The notes: generated by a model from the letters alone, not told the origin. A stretch of 64,000 bases of DNA from a bacterium (GCA_021823625.1 JAKANS010000005.1:1-64000), one strand, 5' to 3'. Shown: positions 1-8,493, counted from the first letter of the stretch. Made by a program: numbers and translations.

Positions 1-746
1 CGGGAGCCGGAAGCCGTTCATCTGGGCGGGGTTCCTCTCCTCGCTCCGGCGCCATAGACATCGGGGAACTCTCGCTCGTAGCCCTTGCGCACCGTCGGGC
101 GCAAGGGGGCCGGAGCCCAGCACCGGCACCTCCGCGCCATCCGGCCGAAACGAGCCTCGGCCTGAAACCTCAGCCGGATGGGGCGATCCGGCACCGCTGC
201 CGCCGTCAACACGGCCGCCAGGTTTTCGGGCAGCGTTTTTTTCCACTCGCGCGGCCCCGGCGGGTCGGCCTGGGGCTGTCGCGTGTCGGGGGCCACTTTG
301 CGCCAACGGTGCCGTTGGACCAGGCCGTACACCACCGAAGGCTTGACCCGCCGGCCCAGTTGTCGATCCAAGGCGGCCCGCAGCGGCGGGAGCACCCCCC
401 ACTCGCCGCGCTCTGCCGCGGCCTGCCAGTCGGCCATGAACGCCGGTTCTTGGGCGCGGCTCAGCAGGGCGCGGCGTCGGCCCCCTCCCAGGGCCGAGCG
501 CGGGCAGGCGGGCGGGCGCTCGCCGGGGTGCCGGAAGCGTGTCTGCAAGCGGGCCACCGTGGCCCGTCCGACTCCCAGCACCGCGGCCGTTTGCTCCAAG
601 GTCAGCTTGGCCAGGCCCGGCAGCGGAACGGCCTGCGCCATACGCAACTCCGGGAGGTCGTGTGCTTGGGCCGCCACCCGTTGGGCTTTGGCCACCAAGT
701 CAGTGTCGAGGCGTCGGGGGCTTGCCAGGCGCCCGGCATCGCACAT
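1..746 (-). pseudogene. IS630-family transposase remnant, truncated and frameshifted
   Basis: The 242-aa reading frame has an IS630-type N-terminal half: a helix-turn-helix (LTLEQTAAVLGVGRATVARL), then a second winged-helix stretch with VKPSVVYGLVQRHRWRK, then the start of the DDE domain (RLRFQAEARFGRM, RRCWAP, DVYGAG). Active relatives normally read FQDEARFG here, so the first catalytic Asp appears changed to Ala. The frame ends at a stop near base 18. Just before it, another frame continues with QMNGFRLP, which resembles the next conserved block (LDSLILP-like), so a frameshift near bases 35-55 is likely. The gene runs off the left edge. The family call rests on my reading of motifs. It is probably a dead insertion sequence. 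Confidence 0.7.
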
Positions 747-787
747 TTAGTCTCATCTTGAAAGAGAAATGGAATCAGACGCCGTTT

Positions 788-825
788 GGCCGACCCGCAG
801 GTCGGCCCTACCACCGTGGTAGGGC
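788..825. repeat. Twin-hairpin REP-like palindrome
   Basis: Two adjacent perfect inverted repeats lie between the IS630 remnant and the pseudouridine synthase gene. The first is GGCCGACC / GGTCGGCC with a 4-nt loop. The second is GCCCTACCAC / GTGGTAGGGC around a single central base, overlapping the first by 3 bp. The arrangement resembles bacterial REP elements. It could also fold as a transcription barrier, but no T-run follows. Confidence 0.6.
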
Positions 826-903
826 GAGGCTGTGTCGGCACCGTTCGGCCGGCTGCTTCTCGATTGTACACCGCGCGGACCGCTCTAGCCTCTCGCGGTC
901 CGC

Positions 904-1473
904 GTGCCGATCGCATTCCATAAACCTTACGGCGTGTTGTCGCAGTTCACGCCCGATGGCTCCCCGAACCGGCCGCTGGCGGAATTTGGCTTCCCGCCCG
1001 GCGTGTATCCGATCGGCCGGCTCGACGCCGACAGCGAGGGCTTGTTGCTGCTCAGCGACGAGCCGGTCTGGAACGACCGCCTGTTGAACCCGCGGCAGGC
1101 GCACCGGCGCGAGTATTGGGTCCAGGTCGAACGCGTGCCGGGCGACGCCGCGCTGCGCCAGCTCGCCGCCGGCATCATCATTCAAGGCCGTCGCACCTTG
1201 TCCTGCCGCGTCCGGCGGCTCGAACCTCCGCCCGATCTGCCACCGCGCGAGCCGCCGATCCGCTTCCGAAAGAACGTGCCGGACTGCTGGCTCGCACTGG
1301 AATTGGTCGAAGGCCGGAACCGCCAGGTCCGGCGCATGACCGCCGCCATCGGCCACCCGACGTTAAGGCTGGTCCGCGTGCGGATTGGTGGGTTCGAACT
1401 GGGTGATCTGCCGCCCGGCCGGTGGCAAGAGTTGTCGGCCGCCGAACGCCCACTTGTACTAGCGCCTGGTTGA
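904..1473 (+). CDS. rluE: RluE-like 23S rRNA pseudouridine synthase
   Basis: Isomerises uridine to pseudouridine in rRNA; it belongs to the RsuA/RluB/RluE/RluF group of cytoplasmic enzymes. At 189 aa with no N-terminal S4 domain it matches the short RluE form, which modifies U2457 of 23S rRNA in E. coli. The catalytic motif GRLDADSEGLLLL is at residues 38-50 and contains the nucleophilic Asp. The C-terminal signature EGRNRQVRRM(T)AAIGHPTLRLVR is intact. A GTG codon is the likely start because the protein begins directly with IAFHKPYGVL, as relatives do. It stands alone between a transposase remnant and an ATPase gene. The exact RNA target is inferred from subfamily only. Confidence 0.88.
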   Translation: MPIAFHKPYGVLSQFTPDGSPNRPLAEFGFPPGVYPIGRLDADSEGLLLLSDEPVWNDRLLNPRQAHRREYWVQVERVPGDAALRQLAAGIIIQGRRTLSCRVRRLEPPPDLPPREPPIRFRKNVPDCWLALELVEGRNRQVRRMTAAIGHPTLRLVRVRIGGFELGDLPPGRWQELSAAERPLVLAPG

Positions 1474-1663
1474 GCGGCGGGTCCGAAATTGGCCTGCATG
1501 GCCAGCGCATCCCCAAGTTGTCGCTGGCGCGCCGGAAATCGCGGGTTCCGGTTCGCCGACAACTTCAGGGTACACTCTGCTTGTCCGTGGCCCGCTTTCG
1601 CGCTGGCGAAACCCACGTTGATCCCGCTAGGGTGGGCGTTGCCAGCCTCGCTGAGCACCACGG

Positions 1664-2878
1664 ATGAACGAAACCACGCGTTACCTCCAATCCGCCTCGG
1701 AAGAGCGTCCCATCGAGGTCGCCACCCTGGTCAACTGCCTCATCATCGACGCCGTCCGCGCCAACGCCAGCGACATCCACATCGAACCGTGGGAGAGCAC
1801 CATCGCCGTGCGGGTCCGCCTCGCGGGGGTGTTGCAGGAGCTGGTGCATCTGCCGCTCGACCTCATGGACAAGCTCGCCGGCCGGATCAAAGTGATGGCC
1901 AGCTTGATCTCCTACCAGACCGACCTGCCGCAGGAAGGCCACGTGGCCGCCAGCCCGGAGTTCGGCGGCGTGGAGTTGCGGGTCTCGTTCTTTCCGACCG
2001 TGCGCGGCGAGAAGATTGTCCTGCGCATCTTCGATCCGCAAAACCGCAGCTTCAACCTCGCCGACCTCGGCTTCGAGGAGGACACGCTGCAAACGTTCGT
2101 GCGGCTGCTCTCGCGCCCGAACGGCTTGATTCTGCTCACCGGCCCCACCGGTTCGGGCAAGACCACCGCCATTTACGCCGCGCTGACGCATCTGGTGAAC
2201 CGCCACGGGCCGACGATCTCGCTCAGCACGGTGGAGGACCCGGTCGAGTTTCACCTGCCGATGATCGGCCAGGCGCAGATTCACCCGGCCAAAGAGTTCA
2301 CGTACCCGCGCGCCTTGCGCTCGCTGATGCGGCAGGATCCGCAGGTCATCATGATCGGCGAAATCCGCGATCCCGAGACCGCGGCCATCGCGGTCCAGGC
2401 CGGACTGACCGGCCACTTGGTGATCAGCACGATCCATTCGGGCAGCACGGCCGGCGTGTTCGCCCGCCTCATCAACATGGACATCGAACCGTTTTTGTTG
2501 TCCTCGGCGGTGAGCGGCGTGCTCAGCTTGCGGCTGATCCGAACCACCTGCCCGCAATGCGCCGAGCCTTGCGCGCCGGACGCCGCACTGCAAAAGGCCG
2601 TCCCGGCGGAGGTGCTGGAAGGCGCCACGCTGCGCCGCGGCGCCGGTTGTCCGCACTGCCTCGACACCGGCTATGACGGACGCACCGCCCTCACGGAAAT
2701 GCTGGTGGTCGATGAGATTCTGCGCGACGCCATTTTGCAGAAGTTGCCCACCCGTTCACTGCAACAAGTCGCCATCCAGCAGGGCATGCACACGCTGTGG
2801 CAAAACGGCCTGCGCCGCGTGTTGAGCGGCGAGACCACGCTGGACGAAGTCATGCGCGTCCTGGCCGCGGACATCTGA
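1664..2878 (+). CDS. GspE/PilB-family secretion or pilus ATPase
   Basis: Hexameric ATPase that powers type II secretion or type IV pilus assembly from the cytoplasmic face of the inner membrane. Visible motifs are SDIHIEP in the N2 domain, Walker A GPTGSGKTT (about residue 165), the Asp-box STVEDPVEF, Walker B QVIMIGEIRDPE and the His-box LTGHLVISTIHSG. A CxxC-CxxC zinc insertion (CPQC ... CPHC) distinguishes GspE/PilB from PilT. At 404 aa it lacks the long N-terminal N1 domain of many GspE/PilB proteins. No other secretion or pilus genes lie next to it, so its partner machine is elsewhere. GspE versus PilB cannot be decided here. Confidence 0.88.
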   Translation: MNETTRYLQSASEERPIEVATLVNCLIIDAVRANASDIHIEPWESTIAVRVRLAGVLQELVHLPLDLMDKLAGRIKVMASLISYQTDLPQEGHVAASPEFGGVELRVSFFPTVRGEKIVLRIFDPQNRSFNLADLGFEEDTLQTFVRLLSRPNGLILLTGPTGSGKTTAIYAALTHLVNRHGPTISLSTVEDPVEFHLPMIGQAQIHPAKEFTYPRALRSLMRQDPQVIMIGEIRDPETAAIAVQAGLTGHLVISTIHSGSTAGVFARLINMDIEPFLLSSAVSGVLSLRLIRTTCPQCAEPCAPDAALQKAVPAEVLEGATLRRGAGCPHCLDTGYDGRTALTEMLVVDEILRDAILQKLPTRSLQQVAIQQGMHTLWQNGLRRVLSGETTLDEVMRVLAADI

Positions 2879-2903
2879 GCCGTAAGTATGCCGTCGGAAC
2901 GCT

Positions 2904-3048
2904 GGCTCGCCCTCACCCTAACCCTCTCCCCCAGGAGAGGGAACCAACGGTCGGGGCGTGGGCAAGACTCACTGAACGATGAAGGTGCTCTCGCGCTGGA
3001 AAAGTCCCTCCCTCTCCCCGGGGGAGAGGGCCGGGGTGAGGGCGAGCG
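2904..3048. repeat. CCCTCACCC/CCCTCTCCC inverted-repeat element
   Basis: Two inverted arms of about 40 bp flank a central spacer. The left arm reads GGCTCGCCCTCACCCTAACC and continues CCTCTCCCCCAGG; the right arm is its imperfect reverse complement ending GGGTGAGGGCGAGC. Each arm also contains its own small hairpin (CCCTCTCC/GGAGAGGG). The same motif recurs as a degenerate copy inside the restriction gene at 41409-41515. It occupies most of the gap between the ATPase and glycosyltransferase genes. Confidence 0.65.
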
Positions 3049-3094
3049 TGAAGGCCAACCGCATGGATACGGCTGAGGATTCACGTTTCGCGGC

Positions 3095-4228
3095 ATGACC
3101 CTGGTGCTGGCCACGCTCGCGGTTCTGAGCCTTGCCTTGCTGCTCTGGCAATGGCTCGAAGCGACGCTCTTCCCGTTGCACCGGCGCGAGCCTGACACCG
3201 GCTTCGCGCCCGCGCTGACGTTGCTCAAACCGCTCAAAGGCGCCGACGCCGAAACCGGGACCTGCCTGCGCAGTTGGCTGGCCCAGGATTACGCCGGGCC
3301 GGTGCAATTCCTCTTCGCGGTCGCCACCGAAAACGACCCGGCAGTCGCCGTGGTTCGCCGGCTGCAGGCGGAATTTCCCAAAGCAGACGCGCAACTCGTG
3401 GTCTGCCCGGAGCGGCTGGGCCTAAACTCGAAGGTGTCCAAGCTCGCCCAACTCGAGCCACACGTGAAGCACGCCTTCCTCGTGGTCAGCGACGCCGACG
3501 TGCGCGTGCCGCCGGACTTTCTCCGGCAAGCAGTCCAGCCGCTGCGCGATCCCGCGGTGGGTCTGGTCAACCCGTTTTACCAGCTCGCCACACCCGCCAC
3601 GCCCGCCATGCATTGGGAGGCCCTCGCCACCAACGCCGACTTCTGGAGCAGCGTACTGCAGGCGCGCCGGTTCGGGCCGATGCACTTTGCGCTTGGCGCG
3701 GCCATGCTCGTGCGCCGCGAGGCGTTGGCTGGAATCGGCGGCTTCAAAACCTTGCTGAACCACCTGGCCGACGACTACGAACTGGGCAAACGCGTGACCG
3801 CCGGCGGCGCGCGGGTCGCCATCAGCCCAACGGTCGTGGAATGCCGCGAAGCTGCGCGCGGTTGGGGCGCGATCTGGCGTCACCAACTGCGCTGGTCGCG
3901 CACCATCCGCCATTGCCAGCCGGCACCCTACGCGGCGAGCATCCTGAGCAACCCCACGCTTTGGCCACTGCTCTGGCTGGCGGGCGCACAGAGTAGTCTT
4001 GCGCTCGACGGCTTCGGCGTCTGCCTGGCGGCCCGGCTGGCGATGGCGGCGCATTGCCAGTGGCGGCTGACCCGCTCGTGGCGGCAGCTGCCCTGGCTTT
4101 GGCTCGCGCCGGTGAAAGATTTGCTGGGCGCGACGCTGTGGGCGCTGGCGTTTCTCGGCCACACCGTCGAGTGGCGCGGCGAGCGGTTTCGCGTGCGGCG
4201 GGGCGGCGAACTGCAACGTCGTGTTTGA
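3095..4228 (+). CDS. GT21 ceramide-glucosyltransferase-like / HpnI-type glycosyltransferase
   Basis: Membrane-bound family 2/21 glycosyltransferase that probably moves a sugar from a nucleotide sugar to a lipid acceptor on the cytoplasmic side. The N-terminus is a signal-anchor helix (residues 1-18). The GT-A core shows TLLKPLKG, the metal-binding VVSDADVRV, the HLADDYELG acidic motif and the (Q/R)xxRW signature HQLRWSRT. C-terminal hydrophobic stretches follow (about 275-300 and 330-345). HpnI and ceramide glucosyltransferases share this layout; the acceptor cannot be read from sequence. The last 62 coding bases are repeated exactly at 4975-5036 beyond the next two genes. Confidence 0.85.
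   Translation: MTLVLATLAVLSLALLLWQWLEATLFPLHRREPDTGFAPALTLLKPLKGADAETGTCLRSWLAQDYAGPVQFLFAVATENDPAVAVVRRLQAEFPKADAQLVVCPERLGLNSKVSKLAQLEPHVKHAFLVVSDADVRVPPDFLRQAVQPLRDPAVGLVNPFYQLATPATPAMHWEALATNADFWSSVLQARRFGPMHFALGAAMLVRREALAGIGGFKTLLNHLADDYELGKRVTAGGARVAISPTVVECREAARGWGAIWRHQLRWSRTIRHCQPAPYAASILSNPTLWPLLWLAGAQSSLALDGFGVCLAARLAMAAHCQWRLTRSWRQLPWLWLAPVKDLLGATLWALAFLGHTVEWRGERFRVRRGGELQRRV
4157..4218 (+). repeat. 62-bp direct repeat, copy 1 (3' end of GT21 gene)
   Basis: Identical over 62 bp to 4975-5036, in the same orientation and 818 bp apart. This copy encodes GHTVEWRGERFRVRRGGELQ at the C-terminus of the glycosyltransferase, where purifying selection may hold it. Confidence 0.93.
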
Positions 4229-4427
4229 GTCGGGCAGGTTGAGCAAAGACCGAAACCGAAGGAAACCAGATTGTCGAACCGCGAAGGTCCAGGAAACGGA
4301 TCTTGTGGTCGCCGATTTCCCCGCGCATTCAACCTCGTAAGCCAAGCCTCGTTTCATTCCGGGCGTGTCCAACGCCGGGCGCATGGGGGTGTTTGCTTTT
4401 CCGTCAGGGTGCCGCCACGCTGCGGGT

Positions 4428-4643
4428 GTGAACGTGCTTGAGATTCAGCAGATGCCGCGGCAGGAAAAGCTGCGGCTCATGGAAGCCTTATGGGCGGCCC
4501 TCAGTGGGGAGGAGCAGGATCTGGCGTCACCCGCCTGGCACGGCACCGAATTGGCCGCCACGACCCAACGGTTGGCGGCCGGCCAAGAGGAAGTGCTGGA
4601 TTGGGAACGCGCCAGGGCCGCGCTGCACAAGAGCCCGGCATGA
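4428..4643 (+). CDS. Addiction-module antitoxin (TIGR02574 / Unstab_antitox type)
   Basis: Short acidic antitoxin of the putative addiction-module component family, expected to neutralise the ParE/RelE-type toxin encoded next. I chose the GTG that gives VNVLEIQQMPRQEKLRLMEALWAALS, because relatives begin this way; the tracked ORF extends 21 codons further upstream without matching sequence. The ending (QEEVLDWERARAAL) fits the family, where W-E near the C-terminus recurs. The stop overlaps the toxin start (ATGA), so translation is probably coupled. The pair sits between two copies of a 62-bp repeat. Confidence 0.8.
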   Translation: MNVLEIQQMPRQEKLRLMEALWAALSGEEQDLASPAWHGTELAATTQRLAAGQEEVLDWERARAALHKSPA

Positions 4644-4945
4644 GCCTCCGCATCCTCACGTCTGCCGTCAAAGACCTGGCAGATGGACGAGAGTTTTACG
4701 AGCGGCAGGGCGAAGGGCTGGGCGCGTACTTCCTCGATTCGTTGTTCTCGGATATTGACTCGCTGGCCCTCTACGCGGGAATTCACCGGAAGGTTTTCGG
4801 TTTCCACCGGCTGCTCGCCAAACGGTTTCCTTACGCGATCTACTACCAACTCGACGCCCAAGGTACGGCGGTCGTGTATCGGGTGCTCGATTGCCGCCAG
4901 AACCCGCGGAAGACTACGGTGGCGTTGAAGCGCAGTTCGTCGTAG
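4640..4945 (+). CDS. ParE/RelE-superfamily toxin
   Basis: A 101-aa toxin of the plasmid-stabilisation (ParE/RelE) fold. ParE members poison gyrase and RelE members cleave mRNA at the ribosome; which applies here is not clear. Features are an N-terminal strand and helices (LADGREFYERQGEGLGAYFLDSL), the central HRKVFGFHRLLAKRFPYAIYYQL block and the VVYRVLDCRQNP strand typical of the family. The tracked ORF begins far upstream in the wrong frame for the antitoxin; the ATG overlapping the antitoxin stop is the natural start. Confidence 0.82.
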   Translation: MSLRILTSAVKDLADGREFYERQGEGLGAYFLDSLFSDIDSLALYAGIHRKVFGFHRLLAKRFPYAIYYQLDAQGTAVVYRVLDCRQNPRKTTVALKRSSS

Positions 4946-5399
4946 GTCGTGAGAGATGGACACTCTCCTTCCTTGGCCACACCGTCGAGTGGCGCGGCGA
5001 GCGGTTTCGCGTGCGGCGGGGCGGCGAACTGCAACGCCTCTCCCGAGACCGCGATGCTGGATCGAAGCGAAACTTCGAGACTCACCAACGGGCGCCGCGC
5101 CCCCTGAATTTTTGAGTTTGGCCGGACCCATTCCTGAATTGTCGGAGGTCCAGCCAGAAGTCATGAACCGGGGACCGATGCCTCCGGGCGAAATGACGCG
5201 TCAGTTGTGATAGCGGGATTGTCAGCCAAGCGTACGCGCGGCGGGGTCCGCTTCCCGGCCGCCCGACATGCCAGCCATCCCGCCCGGCGTTGAAGGATGA
5301 CAAGGTTGTCATGCTGGCTTCATGCCCAATTCACCGGGTGGCCGCAAAGTCTGTCGCGTTGACGGTTTCCGAATGACATCGATCGAAACGCAGAAAACC
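4946..5399. other. Non-coding gap carrying the second repeat copy
   Basis: No convincing gene is present. It begins with 4975-5036, the duplicate of the glycosyltransferase 3' end. Just upstream, in the same frame as that gene's end, it also encodes a LSFLG-like stretch before GHTVEW, so it looks like a remnant of a duplicated gene end. Bases 5040-5399 show no recognisable feature other than upstream sequence for the PepSY gene. Confidence 0.6.
4975..5036 (+). repeat. 62-bp direct repeat, copy 2
   Basis: Exact duplicate of 4157-4218, lying after the toxin gene with no open gene around it. Upstream similarity continues imperfectly for a few bases (TTCCTTGGCC versus TTTCTCGGCC); downstream similarity stops at once. 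Confidence 0.93.
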
Positions 5400-5822
5400 A
5401 TGAAAAGAAGCACCCTCATCGGCTCCCTCCTTGCGGCCTGCCTGCTCGTCGGGTCTGGCATCGGCAACGCCCTGGCCGGCGAAACCGCGGCCAAGCATTC
5501 CGACGCCAAGCCGAAGATTACGAAAGCCGAGGCGAAGAGAATCGCGCTCGGCAAGGTGCCCCACGGCAAGGTCAAGTCGTCCGAGCTGGAGAAAGAAAAC
5601 GGAGAACTGGTCTGGTCGTTCGACCTCGCCACCCCGGACACGAAGGACATCACCGAAGTGTTGGTGAACGCCAAGAACGGCAGGGTCGTGTCGGTACAAA
5701 CCGAGACGCCGGCCGAGCAGGCAAAGGAGGCCCAGGCCGACGCCGGAAAGCAGGGGAAGGGCGGAGAAAAGAAAGCGCGCAAAGAAAAAGAAGCAAACGC
5801 GGAGAAGGACGAGAAAGACTAA
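5400..5822 (+). CDS. Exported PepSY-domain protein
   Basis: A 140-aa periplasmic or secreted protein. A signal peptide is visible (MKRSTLIGSLLAACLLVGSG, cleavage after a GNALAG-like site). One PepSY domain follows: ITKAEAKRIALGKVP, then ELEKENGELVWSFDL and EVLVNAKNGRVVSV. PepSY domains are thought to inhibit or regulate proteases or sense extracytoplasmic conditions. The last 35 residues are a Lys/Glu-rich low-complexity tail (KGGEKKARKEKEANAEKDEK). I chose the ATG at the signal peptide; the tracked start adds 26 unlikely residues. It is monocistronic by position. Confidence 0.82.
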   Translation: MKRSTLIGSLLAACLLVGSGIGNALAGETAAKHSDAKPKITKAEAKRIALGKVPHGKVKSSELEKENGELVWSFDLATPDTKDITEVLVNAKNGRVVSVQTETPAEQAKEAQADAGKQGKGGEKKARKEKEANAEKDEKD

Positions 5823-5893
5823 ACACACCGCGACGTGCGGGGCGGTTCGCCGCGCCGCCGTCCGCCCTGAAGTTCATACGCTCTCGCCTCGGC

Positions 5894-8089
5894 ATGAAAG
5901 CGCTTCCCATCCTGCTACTGGTCCTGAGCCTGGCGCAGGCTCAGGGTCAGGCGGTTCTCAACGAAGTCATGGTGGCGAACGTCCAGGCCGTCCCAGGCTT
6001 CGGCGGTTACCCCGATTGGGTGGAGTTGTACAATCCCTCCGCAGGGAGCGTGTCGCTCGTGGGCATGAGTCTCACCGACGATCCGGCGCAACCGCGTCGC
6101 TTCGCGTTTCCCGCGGGCGCGAGCCTGGGGCCGCTGCAGTTTTTGGTGGTTTGGTGCGACGGCCTTACGAACGCAGCAGGATGGCACGCCCCGTTCAGCC
6201 TCAAGACGGTCGGCGGAGAGGTCTCCTTGTTCGCCACCGACGGCGTCACGTTGATGGATCGGGTCGCTTACGGCGTGCAACTGCCCGACCTCACCGTGGG
6301 CCGGGTTCCCAATGGCAGTGGCGCCTGGGCATTGACCCGCCCCACGTCCGGCGCCGCCAACTTAAGCGCGCCCACCGACCCGCCTTCGACACTACGGATC
6401 AACGAATGGTTGGCGTCCGAGTCGGTCGGGTCCGACTGGATTGAAATGTACAACCCGGCCAATCGACCGGTGGACCTGGGCGGGCTGGTCCTCAGCGACA
6501 TGGCGGGGGCGCCCACCAATCGCGCGGTGCCGGCTCTCTCGTTCGTCGCGGGGAATGGGTACCTGCAATTCTTGGCGGACGATCTGGCGTCGGCTGCCGC
6601 CAACCACCTTGACTTCAAATTAAGCAAGGGCGGCGACACGATCACTCTGTTCGGCCCCGATCGGCAAACCGTCCTGGACCGGGTGGCCTACACGAACCTG
6701 GCCCGGGACTATTCCCAAGGCCGATTCCCGGATGGCTCGGCAAAAATCGTCACTTTTCAACCCGACCAAGTCACGCCAGGTGCGAGTAATTTTCGTTTCT
6801 TGGAAATCACGAACGTGGTCGTCAACGAGGTATTGGCCCACACCGATCCGCCCTTGGAGGACGCCATCGAACTGCACAACCCCACGAGCGACGCGGTGGA
6901 CATCGGCTATTGGTGGTTGAGCAACCGGCGTGAAACGCTGGAGAAATACCGCATTCCCGGCGGGACCGTCATCCCCGCCGGCGGTTACATGGTGTTCTAC
7001 GAGTACCAATTCGACCCGGATTTCACCGGGAACAGCCCCAGCTTCCGGTTCAACTCCGCCCACGGGGACGAAGTGTATCTCACGACGGCCAACGCCGCGG
7101 GCGAACTCACCGGTTACCGCACCGGCGTCAGCTTCGGAGCGACCGCCAACGGTGTGTCCGTCGGGCGGGTCGAAACCAGCACCGGAGCGCAGTTCGTGCC
7201 GCTGGCCGCCCGCAGCTTCGGGGCGGACAACCCGCGCAGCCTCGCCGAGTTTCGCACGGGGCGGGGCGCGCCCAACGCCGCGCCTGCTGTTGGCCCGGTC
7301 GTGATCCAGGAAATCATGTATCGCCCTCCGAATTGGGTCCAAGACACCAACACCGCCGACAACACGCTGGACGAATACGTGGCCCTCTACAATCTCGGCC
7401 CCGTCAGCGTGCCGCTTTACGACCCGGCGGCGGCAACGAATTCGTGGCAAATCCAGGGGGCCATCGGTTTCACGTTCCCGCCGGGCGCGGCGCTGCCTCC
7501 CGGTAGTTTTGCGCTGGTCGTGAGTTTCGACCCCGCGCTGGATGCCGCCCAACTGGAGCGGTTTCGCGACCTGTACGCCGTGCCGTCGTCCACCCCGATC
7601 GTTGGGCCTTACCGTGGCAAACTCAGCAATTCGGGCGAAAGCCTCGAGTTGTACCGGCCGGATTCCCCCCAACTGCCACCGCACCCGGACGCCGGGTTCG
7701 TGCCGTATCTGCTGGTGGACCGCGTGCAATACTCGTCCCGCCCGCCGTGGCCGGCCGCGGCCGATGGTGGGGGATCGGCGTTGGTGCGTCCGCAGCCCGA
7801 GGCGTTCGGCAACGATCCGCTGTCCTGGACGGCGGCGGCGCCCAGTCCGGGTCGGCCGGCCGTAAAGCTGGAAGCTGTGCGTACGGTGGAAGGGAAATTC
7901 GTGGTGCGATTCTTCGCGATGGCGGGCGCCAGCTACAGCCTCGAATCCAACCGTTCGCTCGCCGCCGCCGGCTGGCAAACCGTCGGCTCTTGGGGCGGGG
8001 AGCGAACCAGCCACACTGTTGAGTTGTCATTTCCTTTGAACGGCGGGTCCGGGGATTTGTTCTATCGCGTGAAAGTGAACGGACCATGA
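5894..8089 (+). CDS. Secreted multi-lamin-tail-domain (LTD) protein
   Basis: A 731-aa exported protein with a signal peptide (MKALPILLLVLSLAQAQGQ). At least four lamin-tail-like Ig-fold domains begin with the motifs VLNEVMVANV (about residue 21), LRINEWLASES (about 168), VVVNEVLAHTD (about 313) and VIQEIMYRPPN (about 473). Each is followed by a D-W/A-I/V-E-L/M-Y/H-N-P type motif (DWVELYNPS, DWIEMYNPA, DAIELHNPT, EYVALYNLG). A short C-terminal module (YSLESNRSLAAAGW ... LFYRVKV) resembles those closing many verrucomicrobial secreted proteins. It is probably a surface or extracellular structural protein; no enzyme motif is seen. The stop overlaps the next gene (ATGA), so the two are co-translated. 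Confidence 0.82.
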   Translation: MKALPILLLVLSLAQAQGQAVLNEVMVANVQAVPGFGGYPDWVELYNPSAGSVSLVGMSLTDDPAQPRRFAFPAGASLGPLQFLVVWCDGLTNAAGWHAPFSLKTVGGEVSLFATDGVTLMDRVAYGVQLPDLTVGRVPNGSGAWALTRPTSGAANLSAPTDPPSTLRINEWLASESVGSDWIEMYNPANRPVDLGGLVLSDMAGAPTNRAVPALSFVAGNGYLQFLADDLASAAANHLDFKLSKGGDTITLFGPDRQTVLDRVAYTNLARDYSQGRFPDGSAKIVTFQPDQVTPGASNFRFLEITNVVVNEVLAHTDPPLEDAIELHNPTSDAVDIGYWWLSNRRETLEKYRIPGGTVIPAGGYMVFYEYQFDPDFTGNSPSFRFNSAHGDEVYLTTANAAGELTGYRTGVSFGATANGVSVGRVETSTGAQFVPLAARSFGADNPRSLAEFRTGRGAPNAAPAVGPVVIQEIMYRPPNWVQDTNTADNTLDEYVALYNLGPVSVPLYDPAAATNSWQIQGAIGFTFPPGAALPPGSFALVVSFDPALDAAQLERFRDLYAVPSSTPIVGPYRGKLSNSGESLELYRPDSPQLPPHPDAGFVPYLLVDRVQYSSRPPWPAAADGGGSALVRPQPEAFGNDPLSWTAAAPSPGRPAVKLEAVRTVEGKFVVRFFAMAGASYSLESNRSLAAAGWQTVGSWGGERTSHTVELSFPLNGGSGDLFYRVKVNGP

Positions 8090-8493
8090 AGAACCAACTC
8101 TCGATCCTCAAGCTGCTGCCGGGGTTGGCCGTACTAGCGTTGACCTCGCATCTCACCGGCGCAGCCGCGCCGCAACCCAGGTTCGCCCACCCGCGCGAGA
8201 TCACGAACCCGTTCCTGCCTCTTGGAGCTTTGCAGAGGGACGTGCTCGAAAGTCGCAACCCCCGCCTTTCCGGCGACGAGCGCCAGGACCTGAGCGGGGA
8301 CCTGAACGAAGATGGCCTTTCCGACCTGCCACGCCCCACACAAGCCGATCTGCCCTTCGTCGTGAACCGGCTCATCTTGATTGCGGCGGTCGCGCCCGAC
8401 GCAATGGACAGGGTCAATGCCGACAGCGTTGCGGAGGCGCACAAGGATCCCTCCGATCTCTCCGTGATGTTCGTGCGAGTGGCCGCACGCTAA
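8086..8493 (+). CDS. Small secreted protein with dockerin-like repeat
   Basis: A 135-aa exported protein with a signal peptide (to about residue 26, TGAAA). The N-terminal part reads FAHPREITNPFLPLGALQRDVLE, which resembles the start of a larger family whose remainder is missing here. The C-terminal half looks like dockerin type I: GDLNEDGLSDLPRPTQADLP resembles a Ca-binding loop plus helix, and a weaker second copy follows (DAMDRVNADSVAEAHKDPSD). Translationally coupled to the LTD protein, so the two may work or be exported together. The dockerin call is from pattern only, and no cohesin is visible in the window. Confidence 0.5.
   Translation: MKNQLSILKLLPGLAVLALTSHLTGAAAPQPRFAHPREITNPFLPLGALQRDVLESRNPRLSGDERQDLSGDLNEDGLSDLPRPTQADLPFVVNRLILIAAVAPDAMDRVNADSVAEAHKDPSDLSVMFVRVAAR

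Noticed and set aside
1380-1400. GGTTCGAACT resembling a tRNA T-loop
   Set aside because: It lies within the pseudouridine synthase coding sequence and no cloverleaf can be drawn around it.
5823-5893. GC-rich palindromic stretch after the PepSY gene as a terminator
   Set aside because: The stem is imperfect and no T-run follows, so it was not called.
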